A stretch of 51,668 bases of DNA, from assembly GCA_003154775.1 (NCBI GenBank), contig PMES01000126.1, positions 13,185 to 64,852 on the forward strand. The letters are read 5' to 3'. Source of the stretch: Acidobacteriota bacterium. GTDB taxonomy: Bacteria; Acidobacteriota; Terriglobia; Acidiferrales; UBA7541. The position numbers and the translations under genes are program-made. The notes under the pieces are model-generated. The model did not search any database. It had not been told where the DNA came from and worked only from the letters and a program-made list of their open reading frames with translations. Of the stretch, positions 36,481 through 45,876 are shown piece by piece; position 1 is the first letter of the stretch; each line of letters opens with the position of its first letter.

Positions 36481-36490
36481 ATCGTGAGCA

Positions 36491-36946
36491 TCAAACGCGG
36501 CGGCGCTTTGGCGGACGGCAGCCGTTGTGCGGGACCGGCGTGACGTCGCGGATGGACACAATGTGCAATCCCGCCGCCGCCAGCGCGCGCACCGCCGATT
36601 CGCGGCCGGAGCCCGGCCCCTTCATCTTCACTTCCACGCTCTTCATTCCGTACTGGTCGCGCGCCGTGCCCGCCGCTGACAAGGAAGCCTGCTGCGCCGC
36701 GTACGGCGTGCCCTTGCGCGAGCCCTTGAACCCGATCGCTCCGGCCGATGACGCGCACAACACGCGCCCGTCCGGATCCGCAATCGTGATCTGCGTGTTG
36801 TTGAAGGAAGCGGCCACGTGCACAATGCCGTGCGGCACGATGCGCTTCTCGCGCTTCTTCTTGAACTCTTTCTTCTTCTTGCTCGCTGCGGGTTTCGCCG
36901 GCGCTGCTGTTGCGTCCGGTGCCGCGTTTTTCTTCTCTTTTGCCAC
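36491..36946 (-). CDS. rpsK: 30S ribosomal protein S11
   Basis: 151 aa, ~20 more than usual because of an Ala/Lys-rich N-terminal extension (residues ~1-32). The conserved part has [20 protein letters not shown] and ends [18 protein letters not shown]. It forms part of the platform of the 30S subunit and lies between rpsM and rpsD as in the standard alpha operon. Confidence 0.97.
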   Translation of the reverse strand: MAKEKKNAAPDATAAPAKPAASKKKKEFKKKREKRIVPHGIVHVAASFNNTQITIADPDGRVLCASSAGAIGFKGSRKGTPYAAQQASLSAAGTARDQYGMKSVEVKMKGPGSGRESAVRALAAAGLHIVSIRDVTPVPHNGCRPPKRRRV

Positions 36947-36974
36947 GTTTCACTCCGTTTTGCTGCGCAGTTCC

Positions 36975-37069
36975 AAGTAATAAGTCTTAAGTTCTAAGAT
37001 CCAAGTACTAAGTTTCAAGTTCCCAGTAGTGAAGCTTTCCTACTTAATACTGAAAACTGACAACTGAAA
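36975..37069. repeat. Opposed heptad array between rpsM and rpsK
   Basis: Left half: AAGTAAT AAGTCTT AAGTTCT AAGATCC AAGTACT AAGTTTC AAGTTCC CAGTAGT (36975-37030). Right half: ACTTAAT ACTGAAA ACTGACA ACTGAAA (37042-37069). It starts 11 bases past the rpsM stop on the minus strand. Confidence 0.9.
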
Positions 37070-37079
37070 ACCGTTTCCG

Positions 37080-37469
37080 CTAGCCCTTCTTGCCCTTGAT
37101 CTGTTTCTTGCCGGCAACCGCGCCGCGCCGTGGACCCTTCCGCGTGCGCGCGTTGGTGTGCGTGCGCTGCCCGCGTACCGGCAGGTTGCGCCGGTGGCGG
37201 ATCCCGCGGTACGCCTGCACTTCGATCAGCCGGCGAATGTTCATCTGGATCTCCTTGCGAAGATCGCCTTCCACGCGCCCTTCCTGCTCGATGACCGTGC
37301 GGATGCGGTTGACTTCGTCTTCCGTCAGGTCGCGGATCTTCTTCGTGAAATCCACATTGGCCTTTTCGGAAATATCCTTCGCGCGCACCTGCCCGATGCC
37401 GTAGATCGAGGTCAGCCCGACCCACAAGCGCTTCTGCGGCGGAAGATCAACACCAGCGATACGTGCCAT
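37080..37469 (-). CDS. rpsM: 30S ribosomal protein S13
   Basis: 129 aa. [20 protein letters not shown] opens the protein. Helix-hairpin motifs and the basic tail [17 protein letters not shown], which reaches the subunit interface and P-site tRNA, are present. First gene of the alpha segment. Confidence 0.97.
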   Translation of the reverse strand: MARIAGVDLPPQKRLWVGLTSIYGIGQVRAKDISEKANVDFTKKIRDLTEDEVNRIRTVIEQEGRVEGDLRKEIQMNIRRLIEVQAYRGIRHRRNLPVRGQRTHTNARTRKGPRRGAVAGKKQIKGKKG

Positions 37470-37491
37470 GATTTCTCCAATCCTTTCAAAA

Positions 37492-37573
37492 CAGTTCTAA
37501 GTTTTAAGTTTTAAGTCCTAGGTAAAAACCCAGGCCTTACTTATTACTTATTACTTAAAACTTATAACTGCCT
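37492..37573. repeat. Opposed heptad array between rpmJ and rpsM
   Basis: Left: CAGTTCT AAGTTTT AAGTTTT AAGTCCT AGGTAAA. Right: ACTTATT ACTTATT ACTTAAA ACTTATA ACTGCCT. The halves pair over most of ~32 bases (cagttctaagttttaag with cttaaaacttataactg). The right end touches the rpmJ stop. Confidence 0.92.
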
Positions 37574-37686
37574 CATCCCTGCCGCTGCTTGTGCTTCGGG
37601 TTGACGCAAATCACCCGGACCACCCCGCGGCGATGGATCACCTTGCACTTGTCACAAATCTTTTTCACGCTTGCCCGTACTTTCAT
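37573..37686 (-). CDS. rpmJ: 50S ribosomal protein L36
   Basis: 37 aa: begins [20 protein letters not shown] and ends [13 protein letters not shown]. The zinc-binding set Cys11, Cys14, Cys27 and His32 is complete (C+ form). Too short for most gene finders, but unmistakable, and in the usual place between infA and rpsM. Confidence 0.97.
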   Translation of the reverse strand: MKVRASVKKICDKCKVIHRRGVVRVICVNPKHKQRQG

Positions 37687-37700
37687 GCTGCGTTGCTCCT

Positions 37701-37731
37701 CATTGGCCACCTGAAGGTGGCCGCTACAAAA
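37701..37731. repeat. Family E palindrome (inverted) between infA and rpmJ
   Basis: cattggccacctgaaggtgg ccgctacaaaa; core ggccacctgaaggtggcc. Located in the 53-base infA-rpmJ gap. Confidence 0.75.
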
Positions 37732-37739
37732 CCTTGCCG

Positions 37740-38003
37740 CTACTTATACCGGTACACGATCCGGCCGCGCGTCAAATCGTACGGCGAAAGCTCCACCGCC
37801 ACTTTATCGCCCGCGAGAATCCGGATGAAATTCTTGCGCATCTTCCCGGAGACATGCGCCAGCACCCGGTGCTTGTTCTCCAGTTCCACGCGGAACATCG
37901 CGTTCGGCAACGGCTCAATCACCGTCGCCATTACTTCAATGGCATCCTCCTTCGGATTTCCGGAGTCGCCCTTCTCTTTTTTCTGGTAAGGCTGCTTGGC
38001 CAT
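37740..38003 (-). CDS. infA: Translation initiation factor IF-1
   Basis: 87 aa, with a ~15-residue Lys/Gly-rich extension before the S1/OB core ([44 protein letters not shown]). It binds the ribosomal A site during initiation. Position between map and rpmJ is standard. Confidence 0.96.
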   Translation of the reverse strand: MAKQPYQKKEKGDSGNPKEDAIEVMATVIEPLPNAMFRVELENKHRVLAHVSGKMRKNFIRILAGDKVAVELSPYDLTRGRIVYRYK

Positions 38004-38018
38004 ATGCTCCCGTGTTCC

Positions 38019-38097
38019 AAGTTCTTAGTAATAAGTTCTAAGTTTTAGGTAAAACCCGGTTTACTTAGAACTTATAACTTAGTACTTAAGACTTCGT
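38019..38097. repeat. Opposed heptad array overlapping the map 3' end
   Basis: Left: AAGTTCT TAGTAAT AAGTTCT AAGTTTT AGGTAAA. Right: ACTTAGA ACTTATA ACTTAGT ACTTAAG ACTTCGT (38063-38097). The right half encodes the last residues (EVLSTKL) and the stop codon of map. Confidence 0.92.
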
Positions 38098-38872
38098 TCC
38101 CCCACGCCGGCCCGGTCATCTCTCTCGGCCGCGTCAGAATCCACGGGCCGTTCGCCGTAACCGCCACGGTGTGCTCGAAATGCGCCGAAGGACTTCCATC
38201 GGCTGTTTCCGCCAACCACTCGCCGCGCATCGCCACTTCCGGACGGCCGGCGTTTACCATCGGTTCGACGGCGATCACCATGCCTTCCTGCAAGCGCGCC
38301 CCGCGTCCCGGCTCGCCGTAGTTCGGCAGGTTCGGCTCGTCATGCATCTTCGTGCCGATGCCGTGCCCCACGAACTCCCGCACCACCGAATAGCCGTGCT
38401 GCTCGACCCAACTCTGCACCGCGTGCCCCACGTCGCCCAGCCGGTTCCCCGGGCGCATCTTGTCGATCGCGCGGTCCAGCGATTCCCGGGTCACATCCAG
38501 GAGCTTCTGCAACTCCGGGCTGATCTTCCCCACCGGCACGGTCACCGCCGAATCGCCGTAATACCCGTCCACTTCCATGCCGAAATCGAGCGACACGATG
38601 TCGCCTTCGCGCAATTTCCGCTTGGGCGACGGTATCCCGTGAACGATCTCGCTGTTCACCGACGTGCACAACACGCAGGGATACCCGCGATACCCTTTGA
38701 ACGCCGGCCGCCCCGGCCCTTTCGCGATGATCTCCTCGGCGCTCTTCTCGAGGTCCATCGTCGTCAGCCCCGGCTGCACCTGCGCCCGGAGCGCGTTCAA
38801 AACTTCGTGAACCACCTGGCCCGCGCGGTACATCTTTTCGAGTTCGCTGGCGCTGCGTAATTGAATCGCCAT
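38072..38872 (-). CDS. map: Methionine aminopeptidase type I
   Basis: 266 aa metalloenzyme that removes the initiator Met. Metal ligands are visible in order: Asp in LDFGMEVDGYYGDSA (two Asp), His in FVGHGIGTKMHDEP, and Glu in AVEPMVNAG and HFEHTVAV. It lies 4 bases from adk. The C-terminal EVLSTKL and the stop come from heptad-repeat DNA, so the tail probably differs from that of relatives. Confidence 0.95.
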   Translation of the reverse strand: MAIQLRSASELEKMYRAGQVVHEVLNALRAQVQPGLTTMDLEKSAEEIIAKGPGRPAFKGYRGYPCVLCTSVNSEIVHGIPSPKRKLREGDIVSLDFGMEVDGYYGDSAVTVPVGKISPELQKLLDVTRESLDRAIDKMRPGNRLGDVGHAVQSWVEQHGYSVVREFVGHGIGTKMHDEPNLPNYGEPGRGARLQEGMVIAVEPMVNAGRPEVAMRGEWLAETADGSPSAHFEHTVAVTANGPWILTRPREMTGPAWGNEVLSTKL

Positions 38873-38876
38873 TTCC

Positions 38877-39572
38877 TTACCGCACTCCGCCGATCCCTGC
38901 CAAGCTCTCGAACATCCGCTGTTTCACTTCCTCGAAGCTCTTGTCCGCGTCGATGTCGTGCAGAAACCCCAACCGCCGGTAATACTGCACCAGGGGCGAG
39001 GTCTGCTTCTCGTACGCGTGCAAGCGCTCGCGGATCACGTCTTCGCGATCGTCCGGCCGCTGAAACAATTCGCCGCCGTCGTTATCGCAAATCCCTTCGA
39101 CCTTGGGCGGGCGCTCGTAAATATTGTAAATCTCCCCGCCCACCTTACAGGTCCTCCGCCCGGTCAGCCGCCGCATCAGCACCGACGATCCGATCACCAG
39201 GTGCAGCACGAGCGGTTGATGGAACCCATGCTGCTTCAGCAACTCACCCAGATACTTCGCCTGGGTCACCGTCCGCGGAAAACCGTCGAACATAAATCCG
39301 TGGCTGCAATCCGGCCGCTCGATGCGTTCCGCGACCATCTTCAGCACCAGCGAGTCCGGCACCAGCTCGCCCCGCTCCATGATCGGCTTGGCCTGCAAGC
39401 CGAGCGTCGTACCTTTGCTGACATGCTCCCGCAGCATGTCCCCGGTCGAAAGATGCGGTATGCCGTACGCCTTGGCCAGCTCTTTCGCCTGGGTACCTTT
39501 TCCCGATCCCGGGGGCCCCAAAAAAATGACCGCGCGGTCGAGTTTTGCATCGGGACGCTCTTCCAGCGCCAC
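38877..39572 (-). CDS. adk: Adenylate kinase
   Basis: 231 aa. P-loop GPPGSGKGTQAKELA (~19-33), AMP site STGDMLR, and the long LID domain between TGRRTCKVGGEIYN and QRPDD. The LID has only two Cys (TCKVGG, GICDND), so it is not the four-Cys zinc form. It balances ATP, ADP and AMP. Tightly packed between secY (12 bases) and map (4 bases). Confidence 0.96.
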   Translation of the reverse strand: MALEERPDAKLDRAVIFLGPPGSGKGTQAKELAKAYGIPHLSTGDMLREHVSKGTTLGLQAKPIMERGELVPDSLVLKMVAERIERPDCSHGFMFDGFPRTVTQAKYLGELLKQHGFHQPLVLHLVIGSSVLMRRLTGRRTCKVGGEIYNIYERPPKVEGICDNDGGELFQRPDDREDVIRERLHAYEKQTSPLVQYYRRLGFLHDIDADKSFEEVKQRMFESLAGIGGVR

Positions 39573-39584
39573 GGTTCGTCTCCC

Positions 39585-40979
39585 TTAACGACGGCCGCGC
39601 ATACGTCCCTTGCGCGCGAAACCCTCGTAGTTCCGCATGACGAGCTGTGCCTCGAGCTGCTGCACCGTGTCCATCGCCACGCCCACCACAATTAGGAGCG
39701 AAGTACCGCCAAAATAAAACGCCACATTGAGCCCGTTCAAAATCCAGCCGGGGAAGCGCCGGTCAAACCAATCGCCTCCCATCCACCACGGCAAGTGATT
39801 CAGGTGAATACCCGCAATCATCCATTCGGGCAAAAGGCAGACGATGGCGAGATAAACCGCGCCGATAAACGTCAGCCGCTTCAGGATCAGGCTTACATAT
39901 TCCGAAGTGGTGCGCCCCGGGCGTATGCCGGGAATGAACCCGCCGTTCTTGCGCATGTTGTCCGCAAGCTCCGTCGGATTGAAGACGATGCCCACGTAGA
40001 AAAACGCGAAAACCACGATCAGCGTCACGTAGACCGCGGTGTACAGCGGTTCTCCCCAGCGCAACGTGTTCGCAATCGATTTTACGAACGGCCAGCGCGT
40101 GCCCAGCATCAGCGCGGCGGTGGCCGGAAACGCCAGCAGCGAACTCGCGAAGATCGGCGGAATCACGCCGCCGGAATTCACGCGCAGCGGAAGGTACGTG
40201 GATTGCCCGCCCATCATGCGGCGGCCCACCACGCGCTTGGCATACTGCACCGGAATGCGGCGCTGCGCGCCTTCCACGAAAACGATGAACGCCACCACCG
40301 CGATCATCAACGCAAGAAGCCCGAGAATCGCCACCGGGGTGAACGCGCCCCACGCCTGCGTCCTTGCCTTGTCCCACAAATCGCCGATGGCGCGCGGCAG
40401 CCCCACCACGATGCCCACAAAGATGATCAGCGACATGCCATTGCCGATGCCGCGTTCGCTGATCTGCTCGCCCAGCCACATGATGAACGCCGAGCCGGTG
40501 GTCAGCGTGAGAATGGTCATGAGCACAAAACCCAAGCCCGGGTGATATACCAGGTTCGCCTGCGTCTGAAGGGTGCTGGCAATCGTGGACGACTGGATGA
40601 GGCTGAGCACAATCGTCAGGTAGCGCGTGTACTGCGTGATCTTCCGCCGGCCCAGCTCGCCTTCCTTCTGCAACCTCTCCAGGTACGGAAACACCACGGT
40701 CATCAACTGCAGGATGATGGACGAGGTGATGTACGGCATGATGCCCAACGCGAAAATCGTCACGCGACGGAAGTTGCCGCCGCTGAACAGATCGAAAATG
40801 CCGAGGACGGAGCCGGCCGCCTGCTCCATAATCCGACGGAGTTCTTCCGCGTTGATGCCCGGCGTCGGAATGTGCGCGCCTAGGCGGTACACCGCCAGCA
40901 GCCCCAGCGTGAAGAACAGCCGGTTCCGCAGATCCTCGATCCGGAAGAGATTCGCGAATGCGTTCAAGAAACGATTCAT
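39585..40979 (-). CDS. secY: Protein translocase channel subunit SecY
   Basis: 464 aa with ten expected TM helices. N-terminus FRIEDLRNRLFFTLGLLAVY; plug and TM2 region GGNFRRVTIFALGIMPYI; ITQYTRYLTI; QRRIPVQYAKR in the cytoplasmic loop; C-terminus AQLVMRNYEGF. It forms the channel driven by SecA (12291-15272). It is the last gene of the spc segment, before adk. Confidence 0.97.
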   Translation of the reverse strand: MNRFLNAFANLFRIEDLRNRLFFTLGLLAVYRLGAHIPTPGINAEELRRIMEQAAGSVLGIFDLFSGGNFRRVTIFALGIMPYITSSIILQLMTVVFPYLERLQKEGELGRRKITQYTRYLTIVLSLIQSSTIASTLQTQANLVYHPGLGFVLMTILTLTTGSAFIMWLGEQISERGIGNGMSLIIFVGIVVGLPRAIGDLWDKARTQAWGAFTPVAILGLLALMIAVVAFIVFVEGAQRRIPVQYAKRVVGRRMMGGQSTYLPLRVNSGGVIPPIFASSLLAFPATAALMLGTRWPFVKSIANTLRWGEPLYTAVYVTLIVVFAFFYVGIVFNPTELADNMRKNGGFIPGIRPGRTTSEYVSLILKRLTFIGAVYLAIVCLLPEWMIAGIHLNHLPWWMGGDWFDRRFPGWILNGLNVAFYFGGTSLLIVVGVAMDTVQQLEAQLVMRNYEGFARKGRMRGRR

Positions 40980-41001
40980 ACCAATTCCTCGGGAAACCCG
41001 A

Positions 41002-41478
41002 TTACGCTACCACCTCGAATGTGCCTCCGGCCTTGGCGATCTTTTCCTTGGCCGACGCGCTGAATGCTTGGGCGTGAATGGTGAGCTTGGTCTTCAGCTC
41101 GCCATCGCCCAAAACCTTGATGGGATCCTTGGCGCGGCGCACAAAGCCGTGCGCGCGCAGAAGCTCCGGCGTCACCGTCTCGCCCGCAGGGAACACGTTG
41201 AGTTCCTCGAGGTTGACGATGGAATATTGCACGCCGAACGGATTGTGGAACCCGCGCTTCGGGATGCGCCGGTGCAACGGCATCTGCCCGCCTTCAAAGC
41301 CGCGCCGCCGCGAATAGCCGCGCCGCGACTTTTGGCCCTTGTTGCCCTTTCCGGAGGTTCGCCCGAGCTTCGAGCCGATGCCGCGGCCCACGCGCACTTT
41401 CTTCTTGCGCGAGCCTTTGGGCGGCCCGAGGTTCGACAATGAAACCGTGTTGTGTTCCTGCTTGCCCTTGTCTGCCAT
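41002..41478 (-). CDS. rplO: 50S ribosomal protein L15
   Basis: 158 aa. Gly/Arg/Lys-rich N-terminal half ([38 protein letters not shown]) and a C-terminal globular part. 3 bases after rpmD. Confidence 0.97.
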   Translation of the reverse strand: MADKGKQEHNTVSLSNLGPPKGSRKKKVRVGRGIGSKLGRTSGKGNKGQKSRRGYSRRRGFEGGQMPLHRRIPKRGFHNPFGVQYSIVNLEELNVFPAGETVTPELLRAHGFVRRAKDPIKVLGDGELKTKLTIHAQAFSASAKEKIAKAGGTFEVVA

Positions 41479-41481
41479 GAA

Positions 41482-41688
41482 TTACTCCACCACTTCCACG
41501 AGGTGCCGCACCTTGTGAATCATCCCGCGGATGGCCGGCGAATTCTCCCGTTCGACCACCTGCTGCATGCGGCGCAAGCCCAATCCGCGAATCGTCGCGC
41601 GCATATCGTCGGTGCAGCTGATAAAGCTGCGCACCCACTTGATCTTTACCGTTGCGGCGCTGTTCGCGCCCTTTTTTTCGCCTGCCAT
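41482..41688 (-). CDS. rpmD: 50S ribosomal protein L30
   Basis: 68 aa. Core KIKWVRSFISCTDDMRATIR and LGLRRMQQVVERENSPAIRG. It is followed by rplO after 3 bases and preceded by rpsE at similar spacing. Confidence 0.95.
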   Translation of the reverse strand: MAGEKKGANSAATVKIKWVRSFISCTDDMRATIRGLGLRRMQQVVERENSPAIRGMIHKVRHLVEVVE

Positions 41689-41691
41689 GAA

Positions 41692-42261
41692 TTATTCCCC
41701 TGCCGCCTTCTCGGCCTTGGGCGGCTTCCCGCTCACTTCCTCGATGGTCTTCGAGCGCGTCTCGGCCACTTGCCCAACATCCTTCAAGCTCAATAGCGCC
41801 GCAAAGGTGGCCTTGACGACGTTGTGCGGGTTGGACGTGCCCAGCGACTTCGTGAGCACGTTGGTGATGCCCGCAACCTGCATCACCTTGCGCACCGGGC
41901 CGCCGGCAATCACGCCGGTGCCTTCCGACGCGGGCTTCAGCAGCACCTGCGCCGAGCCATACCACCCGGTGACCTGGTGCGGAATGGTGGTGCCCTTCAT
42001 GTTCAGCTTGATCAGATTCTTTTTGGCCTGCTCGATGCCCTTCTTGATGGCCATGGGCACTTCGCGGGCCTTGCCCATTCCGAAGCCCGCGTGACCCCGG
42101 CTGTCGCCCACAACGACCAGCGCCGAAAAGCTCAGGTTCTTGCCGCCCTTTACGACTTTGGTGACGCGGTTGATCGCCACGACGTCATCCTTCAAATCGG
42201 AAAGGTTCACGTTCAGGACGCGCCGCACTGCCAAACTATCCCGCAAAAGTTGCTTCGACAT
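41692..42261 (-). CDS. rpsE: 30S ribosomal protein S5
   Basis: 189 aa. The S5 N-terminal dsRBD-like domain is seen in [20 protein letters not shown] and [20 protein letters not shown]; the C-terminal domain carries [21 protein letters not shown] tail of ~10 Lys/Ala residues follows. Functions in decoding fidelity. Confidence 0.97.
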   Translation of the reverse strand: MSKQLLRDSLAVRRVLNVNLSDLKDDVVAINRVTKVVKGGKNLSFSALVVVGDSRGHAGFGMGKAREVPMAIKKGIEQAKKNLIKLNMKGTTIPHQVTGWYGSAQVLLKPASEGTGVIAGGPVRKVMQVAGITNVLTKSLGTSNPHNVVKATFAALLSLKDVGQVAETRSKTIEEVSGKPPKAEKAAGE

Positions 42262-42264
42262 AAG

Positions 42265-42645
42265 TTAGAACTGTAACCCCGCTTCCCGCGCCGCATCCGC
42301 GAGCGCCTTGACGCGGCCGTGATACTTATAACCGCCGCGGTCGAACACCACTTTCACCACTCCCGCCGCCTTGGCGCGCTCGGCAACAATCTTGCCGACG
42401 GCCTTTGCCGAGGCGATGTTGCCTCCGCCCGTGAGGCCCTTCTTCACTTCCTTGTCGATCGAGCTGGCCGAAACCAGCGTGCGGCTGCTGCGATCGTCAA
42501 TCACTTGCGCGTAGATGTGCCCGACGGAACGGTACACGCTCAATCGCGGGCGCTCCGCCGTGCCAGACACCTTCGTGCGCACGCGCGCATGCACCCTCTG
42601 GCGCTGCTCATCCCGGGACAACTTGCGAACTGGTGCCGATGCCAC
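42265..42645 (-). CDS. rplR: 50S ribosomal protein L18
   Basis: 126 aa from a GTG start. AAGGAG (complement of 42654-42659) lies 8 bases before the GTG at 42645. The in-frame ATG at 42714 would add 23 unconserved residues and lies only 3 bases past the rplF stop. Core [20 protein letters not shown] and [20 protein letters not shown]. Binds 5S rRNA. Confidence 0.93.
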   Translation of the reverse strand: MASAPVRKLSRDEQRQRVHARVRTKVSGTAERPRLSVYRSVGHIYAQVIDDRSSRTLVSASSIDKEVKKGLTGGGNIASAKAVGKIVAERAKAAGVVKVVFDRGGYKYHGRVKALADAAREAGLQF

Positions 42646-42717
42646 TGTCGTTTCTCCTTCAATCCGTTTCAGGCCCTGATCCGGAAACCTGCCAAGCCCG
42701 AAAAAAACACTCATGCA

Positions 42718-43266
42718 CTACGCCGCAGCGCCTGCTTTCGCGCCGGCCTTGCCCGCCTTCTTCTTCAAACGCTCGCCGGTGATGCGGATGCCCTTCTGCT
42801 TGTAAGGATCCGGCGGACGCAGCGAGCGAATGTCCGCGGCCACCTGGCCGACTTGCGCCTTGTCCGCGCCGCTCACCACGATGTGCGTCTGCTTTTCTAC
42901 CGAAATCTGAATGCCCTCGGGAATCTGAAACTCGATGGGGTGCGATTTGCCGAGCGCGAACGCCACCATCTTGCCCTTTAGTTCGGCGCGGTAACCGACG
43001 CCCACGATGTCCAGATCCTTCTTGAAGCCCTGGGTGACGCCATGAACCGCGTTGGCCAGCAGCGCGCGCGCCAGGCCGTGCAATGCGCGATGTTCTTCAT
43101 TATCGCGGATCGCCGTAAGCACGCCGTCCTTCTGCTCCAGCTTGATCTGGCTCGGCACCAGCACGAAGAGTTTCCCCTTGGGGCCTTGCACTTCCACTTT
43201 GCCGCCGCTGGTATTAATCTTCACGCCTGCCGGCACGGGAATCGGTTTGCGACCAATACGTGACAT
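42718..43266 (-). CDS. rplF: 50S ribosomal protein L6
   Basis: 182 aa, two L6 repeats. [15 protein letters not shown] at the start, [20 protein letters not shown] and [15 protein letters not shown] in the second half. The Ala/Lys-rich tail is typical. The gap to rpsH holds a 123-base inverted-repeat element. Confidence 0.97.
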   Translation of the reverse strand: MSRIGRKPIPVPAGVKINTSGGKVEVQGPKGKLFVLVPSQIKLEQKDGVLTAIRDNEEHRALHGLARALLANAVHGVTQGFKKDLDIVGVGYRAELKGKMVAFALGKSHPIEFQIPEGIQISVEKQTHIVVSGADKAQVGQVAADIRSLRPPDPYKQKGIRITGERLKKKAGKAGAKAGAAA

Positions 43267-43295
43267 CGTCTACGTCCTTATCTTGATCTCGATCG

Positions 43296-43418
43296 CGTTG
43301 TCATCCTGAGACCATCCGATGGGGATGGGCGAAGGACCGCAACGCCAAACTCCTGCCACCGCTCGCCGTTGAGATCCTTCGGTCCGGCAAACACCGCCGG
43401 CGCCTCAGGATGACAACG
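43296..43418. repeat. Family H element with perfect terminal inverted repeats
   Basis: cgttgtcatcctgag at 43296-43310 and its exact inverse ctcaggatgacaacg at 43404-43418 bound a 123-base insert between rpsH and rplF. The inner part also pairs (gaaggaccgcaacg region with gagatccttcggtcc). It looks like a MITE-sized element. Confidence 0.85.
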
Positions 43419-43432
43419 AACTACAAAATCCA

Positions 43433-43831
43433 CTACCACACTTCGCACAAAATCTCGCCGCCCAACTTGGCCTTGCGCGCGGAGCGCCCGGTCATCAAAC
43501 CCTTCGGCGTGGTCAGGATGCTGATGCCCAACCCGCCAACCACCGGTTGAATGTCGCCGGCGCCCAGATAGCAGCGCTGGCCGGGCTTGGAGATGCGCTT
43601 CATCCCGGTGATCACGCTGCGGCGGTCCGGCGTGTACTTCAGGAACACCCGGAGGGTTTTGCGCGCCTTGTTTTCGTCCACCATCTTGTAGGTCGAGATG
43701 TAACCCTCTTCCTTCAGGATGCGGGCGATCTCGATCTTCAACTTGGAGACCGGAACGTCCACGCGCTGGTGCTTCGCCGCCGTGGCGTTGCGCAGTCGCG
43801 TCAGAAAATCGGCAATCGGATCCGTCTGCAT
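43433..43831 (-). CDS. rpsH: 30S ribosomal protein S8
   Basis: 132 aa. MQTDPIADFLTRLRNA start, and ISTYKMVDE and GISILTTPKGLMTGRSARKA near the end. S8 often represses the spc operon by binding mRNA; no site was sought beyond inspection. 7 bases from rpsN. Confidence 0.97.
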   Translation of the reverse strand: MQTDPIADFLTRLRNATAAKHQRVDVPVSKLKIEIARILKEEGYISTYKMVDENKARKTLRVFLKYTPDRRSVITGMKRISKPGQRCYLGAGDIQPVVGGLGISILTTPKGLMTGRSARKAKLGGEILCEVW

Positions 43832-43838
43832 AGTTCTC

Positions 43839-44024
43839 CTACCAGCTTGCTTTCACGACTCCAGGGATCTCTCCCTTGAGCGCCATGCCGCGGAAACAGA
43901 TGCGGCACATTTGGAATTTGCGGATGTAGCCGCGCGCGCGGCCGCAGCAACGGCAGCGGTTGCGCACGCGCACCTTGAACTTGGGCTTCTTCAGCATCTT
44001 GGCGATTTTTGCGGTGCGTGCCAT
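43839..44024 (-). CDS. rpsZ: 30S ribosomal protein S14, type Z
   Basis: 61 aa short zinc form. Cys24 and Cys27 ([12 protein letters not shown]) and Cys40 and Cys43 (CRICFRGMA) make the zinc site. Its ATG follows the rplE stop with no gap (TAAATG). Confidence 0.96.
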   Translation of the reverse strand: MARTAKIAKMLKKPKFKVRVRNRCRCCGRARGYIRKFQMCRICFRGMALKGEIPGVVKASW

Positions 44025-44582
44025 TTATTGTGCCGCTCCTTTTTCGCGCAAGGGAAAACCGAGCCCCTTGAGCAGTTCGCGGCCCTCTTCGTCGTTGCGG
44101 GCCGTGGTGGTCAACGTAATGTTCATGCCCTTGATTTTGTCCACGCGCGTGTAATCGATCTCCGGGAACACCAACTGGTCCTTCAGCCCCAGGGTGTAAT
44201 TGCCGCGGCCATCGAAGGCGTTCGCGGGCAATCCGCGGAAGTCGCGCACGCGGGGCAGCACCACGTTGCACAGCCGGTCGAGGAATTCGTACATCTTTTC
44301 CCCGCGCAGCGTCACCGCGCAGCCGATGGGCATGCCCTTGCGAATCTTGAAATTCGCGATGGACTTCTTCGCCCGCGTGATCATGGCTTTCTGGCCGGTG
44401 ATCTGCCCGAGCTCCACCGCCGCCGTGTCCAGCAGCTTGACGTTCTGGCTGGCCTCGCCGAGACCTATGTTGACGGTGATCTTGGAAACTTTCGGCACCG
44501 CCATGATGTTCTTCCAGCCAAAACGCTTCATCAGCGCCGGCACCGTCTCCTTGCTGTACTTTTCATGCAATCGGGTCTTCAT
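44025..44582 (-). CDS. rplE: 50S ribosomal protein L5
   Basis: 185 aa. [38 protein letters not shown], and [20 protein letters not shown] are family blocks. It binds 5S rRNA and contacts P-site tRNA. Confidence 0.97.
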   Translation of the reverse strand: MKTRLHEKYSKETVPALMKRFGWKNIMAVPKVSKITVNIGLGEASQNVKLLDTAAVELGQITGQKAMITRAKKSIANFKIRKGMPIGCAVTLRGEKMYEFLDRLCNVVLPRVRDFRGLPANAFDGRGNYTLGLKDQLVFPEIDYTRVDKIKGMNITLTTTARNDEEGRELLKGLGFPLREKGAAQ

Positions 44583-44606
44583 GCCTGCTTCATCCCTTCC
44601 GAATCC

Positions 44607-44960
44607 TTACTTGTCCAGCGTGGCGCCGCAACGCTTGCACGCGCGCACCTTGCTGCCGGACGGCAGCGTCTGGTGGCCGATGCGCGCGTGCTTGCCGCAG
44701 CCGCTGCAGACGATCTGGACGTTCGACGCGTGGACCGGGGCTTCCTTCTCCACGATTCCCCCCTTGATGTTCTTGGCCGGGTTGGGCCGCGTGTGGCGCT
44801 TGATAATGTTGGCGTGCTCCACGATCAGCGTGTTTTTCCGCGGATTGACGGAAAGGACGCGGCCGCTCTTGCCGGCATCGCGGCCGCTCAGCACGCGCAC
44901 GGTGTCGCCCTTGCGGATGCTGATGGTGAACCGCTTGATCCTGCCTTCTGTGCGTGCCAT
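44607..44960 (-). CDS. rplX: 50S ribosomal protein L24 (four-Cys form)
   Basis: 117 aa. KOW domain (ISIRKGDTVRVLSGRDAGKS, near residue 12) and a C-terminal part carrying two CxxC pairs, CSGC and CKRC, so this L24 probably binds zinc. 3 bases after rplN. Confidence 0.96.
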   Translation of the reverse strand: MARTEGRIKRFTISIRKGDTVRVLSGRDAGKSGRVLSVNPRKNTLIVEHANIIKRHTRPNPAKNIKGGIVEKEAPVHASNVQIVCSGCGKHARIGHQTLPSGSKVRACKRCGATLDK

Positions 44961-44963
44961 CGC

Positions 44964-45332
44964 TTACCAGACCTCCGGAGCCAGCGATACGATTTTGGTG
45001 AACTTCTTCTCGCGCAGCTCTCTTGCCACGGGACCAAATACGCGCGTCCCCACCGGCTCGCCGGTATCGTCGATGAGCACCGCGGCGTTGTCGTCGAAGC
45101 GGATGTACGTGCCGTCCTTGCGGCGGTGTTCCTTGCGCATGCGCACGATGACGCACTTCACAACCTTGCCTTCCTTGATCTGGCTTTCCGGCGTCGCTTC
45201 CTTCACCGACGCGGTGACGATGTCACCCAGCCCGGCCTTCAATCCCACGTCGCCACCGAGGGGGAGAATGCACATGAGCTTCCGCGCTCCGGAATTGTCG
45301 GCCACCGTCAGCCAGGTTCGCATCATAATCAT
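44964..45332 (-). CDS. rplN: 50S ribosomal protein L14
   Basis: 122 aa. It begins [20 protein letters not shown], where the usual start is MIQxxTxLxVADNSGA, and contains [20 protein letters not shown] and [13 protein letters not shown]. Interface protein of the 50S subunit. Confidence 0.97.
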   Translation of the reverse strand: MIMMRTWLTVADNSGARKLMCILPLGGDVGLKAGLGDIVTASVKEATPESQIKEGKVVKCVIVRMRKEHRRKDGTYIRFDDNAAVLIDDTGEPVGTRVFGPVARELREKKFTKIVSLAPEVW

Positions 45333-45350
45333 GTTTGCGCTCCTGTCCCC

Positions 45351-45644
45351 TTACTTCCCCGACGCCTTGCGCGTCAGCACTTCCTTCAAACGCCAGCGCT
45401 TCAGGCGCGAGAGCGGCCGGGCCGACACGATGGTGACGGTGTCGCCCTGCTTGGCTTCGCGCTTTTCATCGTGCGCGTAGAACTTCTTCGAGATGCGCAC
45501 CACGCGGCGGTACTTGGGGTGCTGCACCAGCCGCTGCACCTCGACCACAATCGTTTTTCCCATCTTCGCGCTGGTAACCTTGCCGACGAGTTCGGTCTTC
45601 TTGCCGCGCTCGGCCACCGGTGCGCTTTGCGTTTCCGTTGTCAT
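45351..45644 (-). CDS. rpsQ: 30S ribosomal protein S17
   Basis: 97 aa. ELVGKVTSAKMGKTIVVEVQ, KFYAHDEKREAKQGDTVTIV and RPLSRLKRWRLKEVL are diagnostic. Its ATG overlaps the rpmC stop by one base (TAATG), which implies coupled translation. Confidence 0.97.
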   Translation of the reverse strand: MTTETQSAPVAERGKKTELVGKVTSAKMGKTIVVEVQRLVQHPKYRRVVRISKKFYAHDEKREAKQGDTVTIVSARPLSRLKRWRLKEVLTRKASGK

Positions 45645-45874
45645 TACGCCTTACCTGCCTTCGCCGGCTTTGCCCCGGCGGTCAATTCCTGTTGGCGCAA
45701 GAGGGTCTTCACCCGCGCCAGATCCTTCTTGGCTTCGCGGAGCCGCTTGAGCGCTTCCGCCTGGCCCGTGCCTAGCTGGAACCTCAGCCGGAAAATCTGC
45801 TCCGCCAGATCCTTTTCGCGCGCCTGCAATTCGGTCACGCCTTCTTCGCGGATTTTCTCGATTCGCCGCGGCAT
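45644..45874 (-). CDS. rpmC: 50S ribosomal protein L29
   Basis: 76 aa, two long helices: [20 protein letters not shown] and [20 protein letters not shown]. The C-terminus has an extra Ala/Lys tail (KPAKAGKA). Near the exit tunnel; 2 bases after rplP. Confidence 0.95.
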   Translation of the reverse strand: MPRRIEKIREEGVTELQAREKDLAEQIFRLRFQLGTGQAEALKRLREAKKDLARVKTLLRQQELTAGAKPAKAGKA

Positions 45875-45876
45875 CG

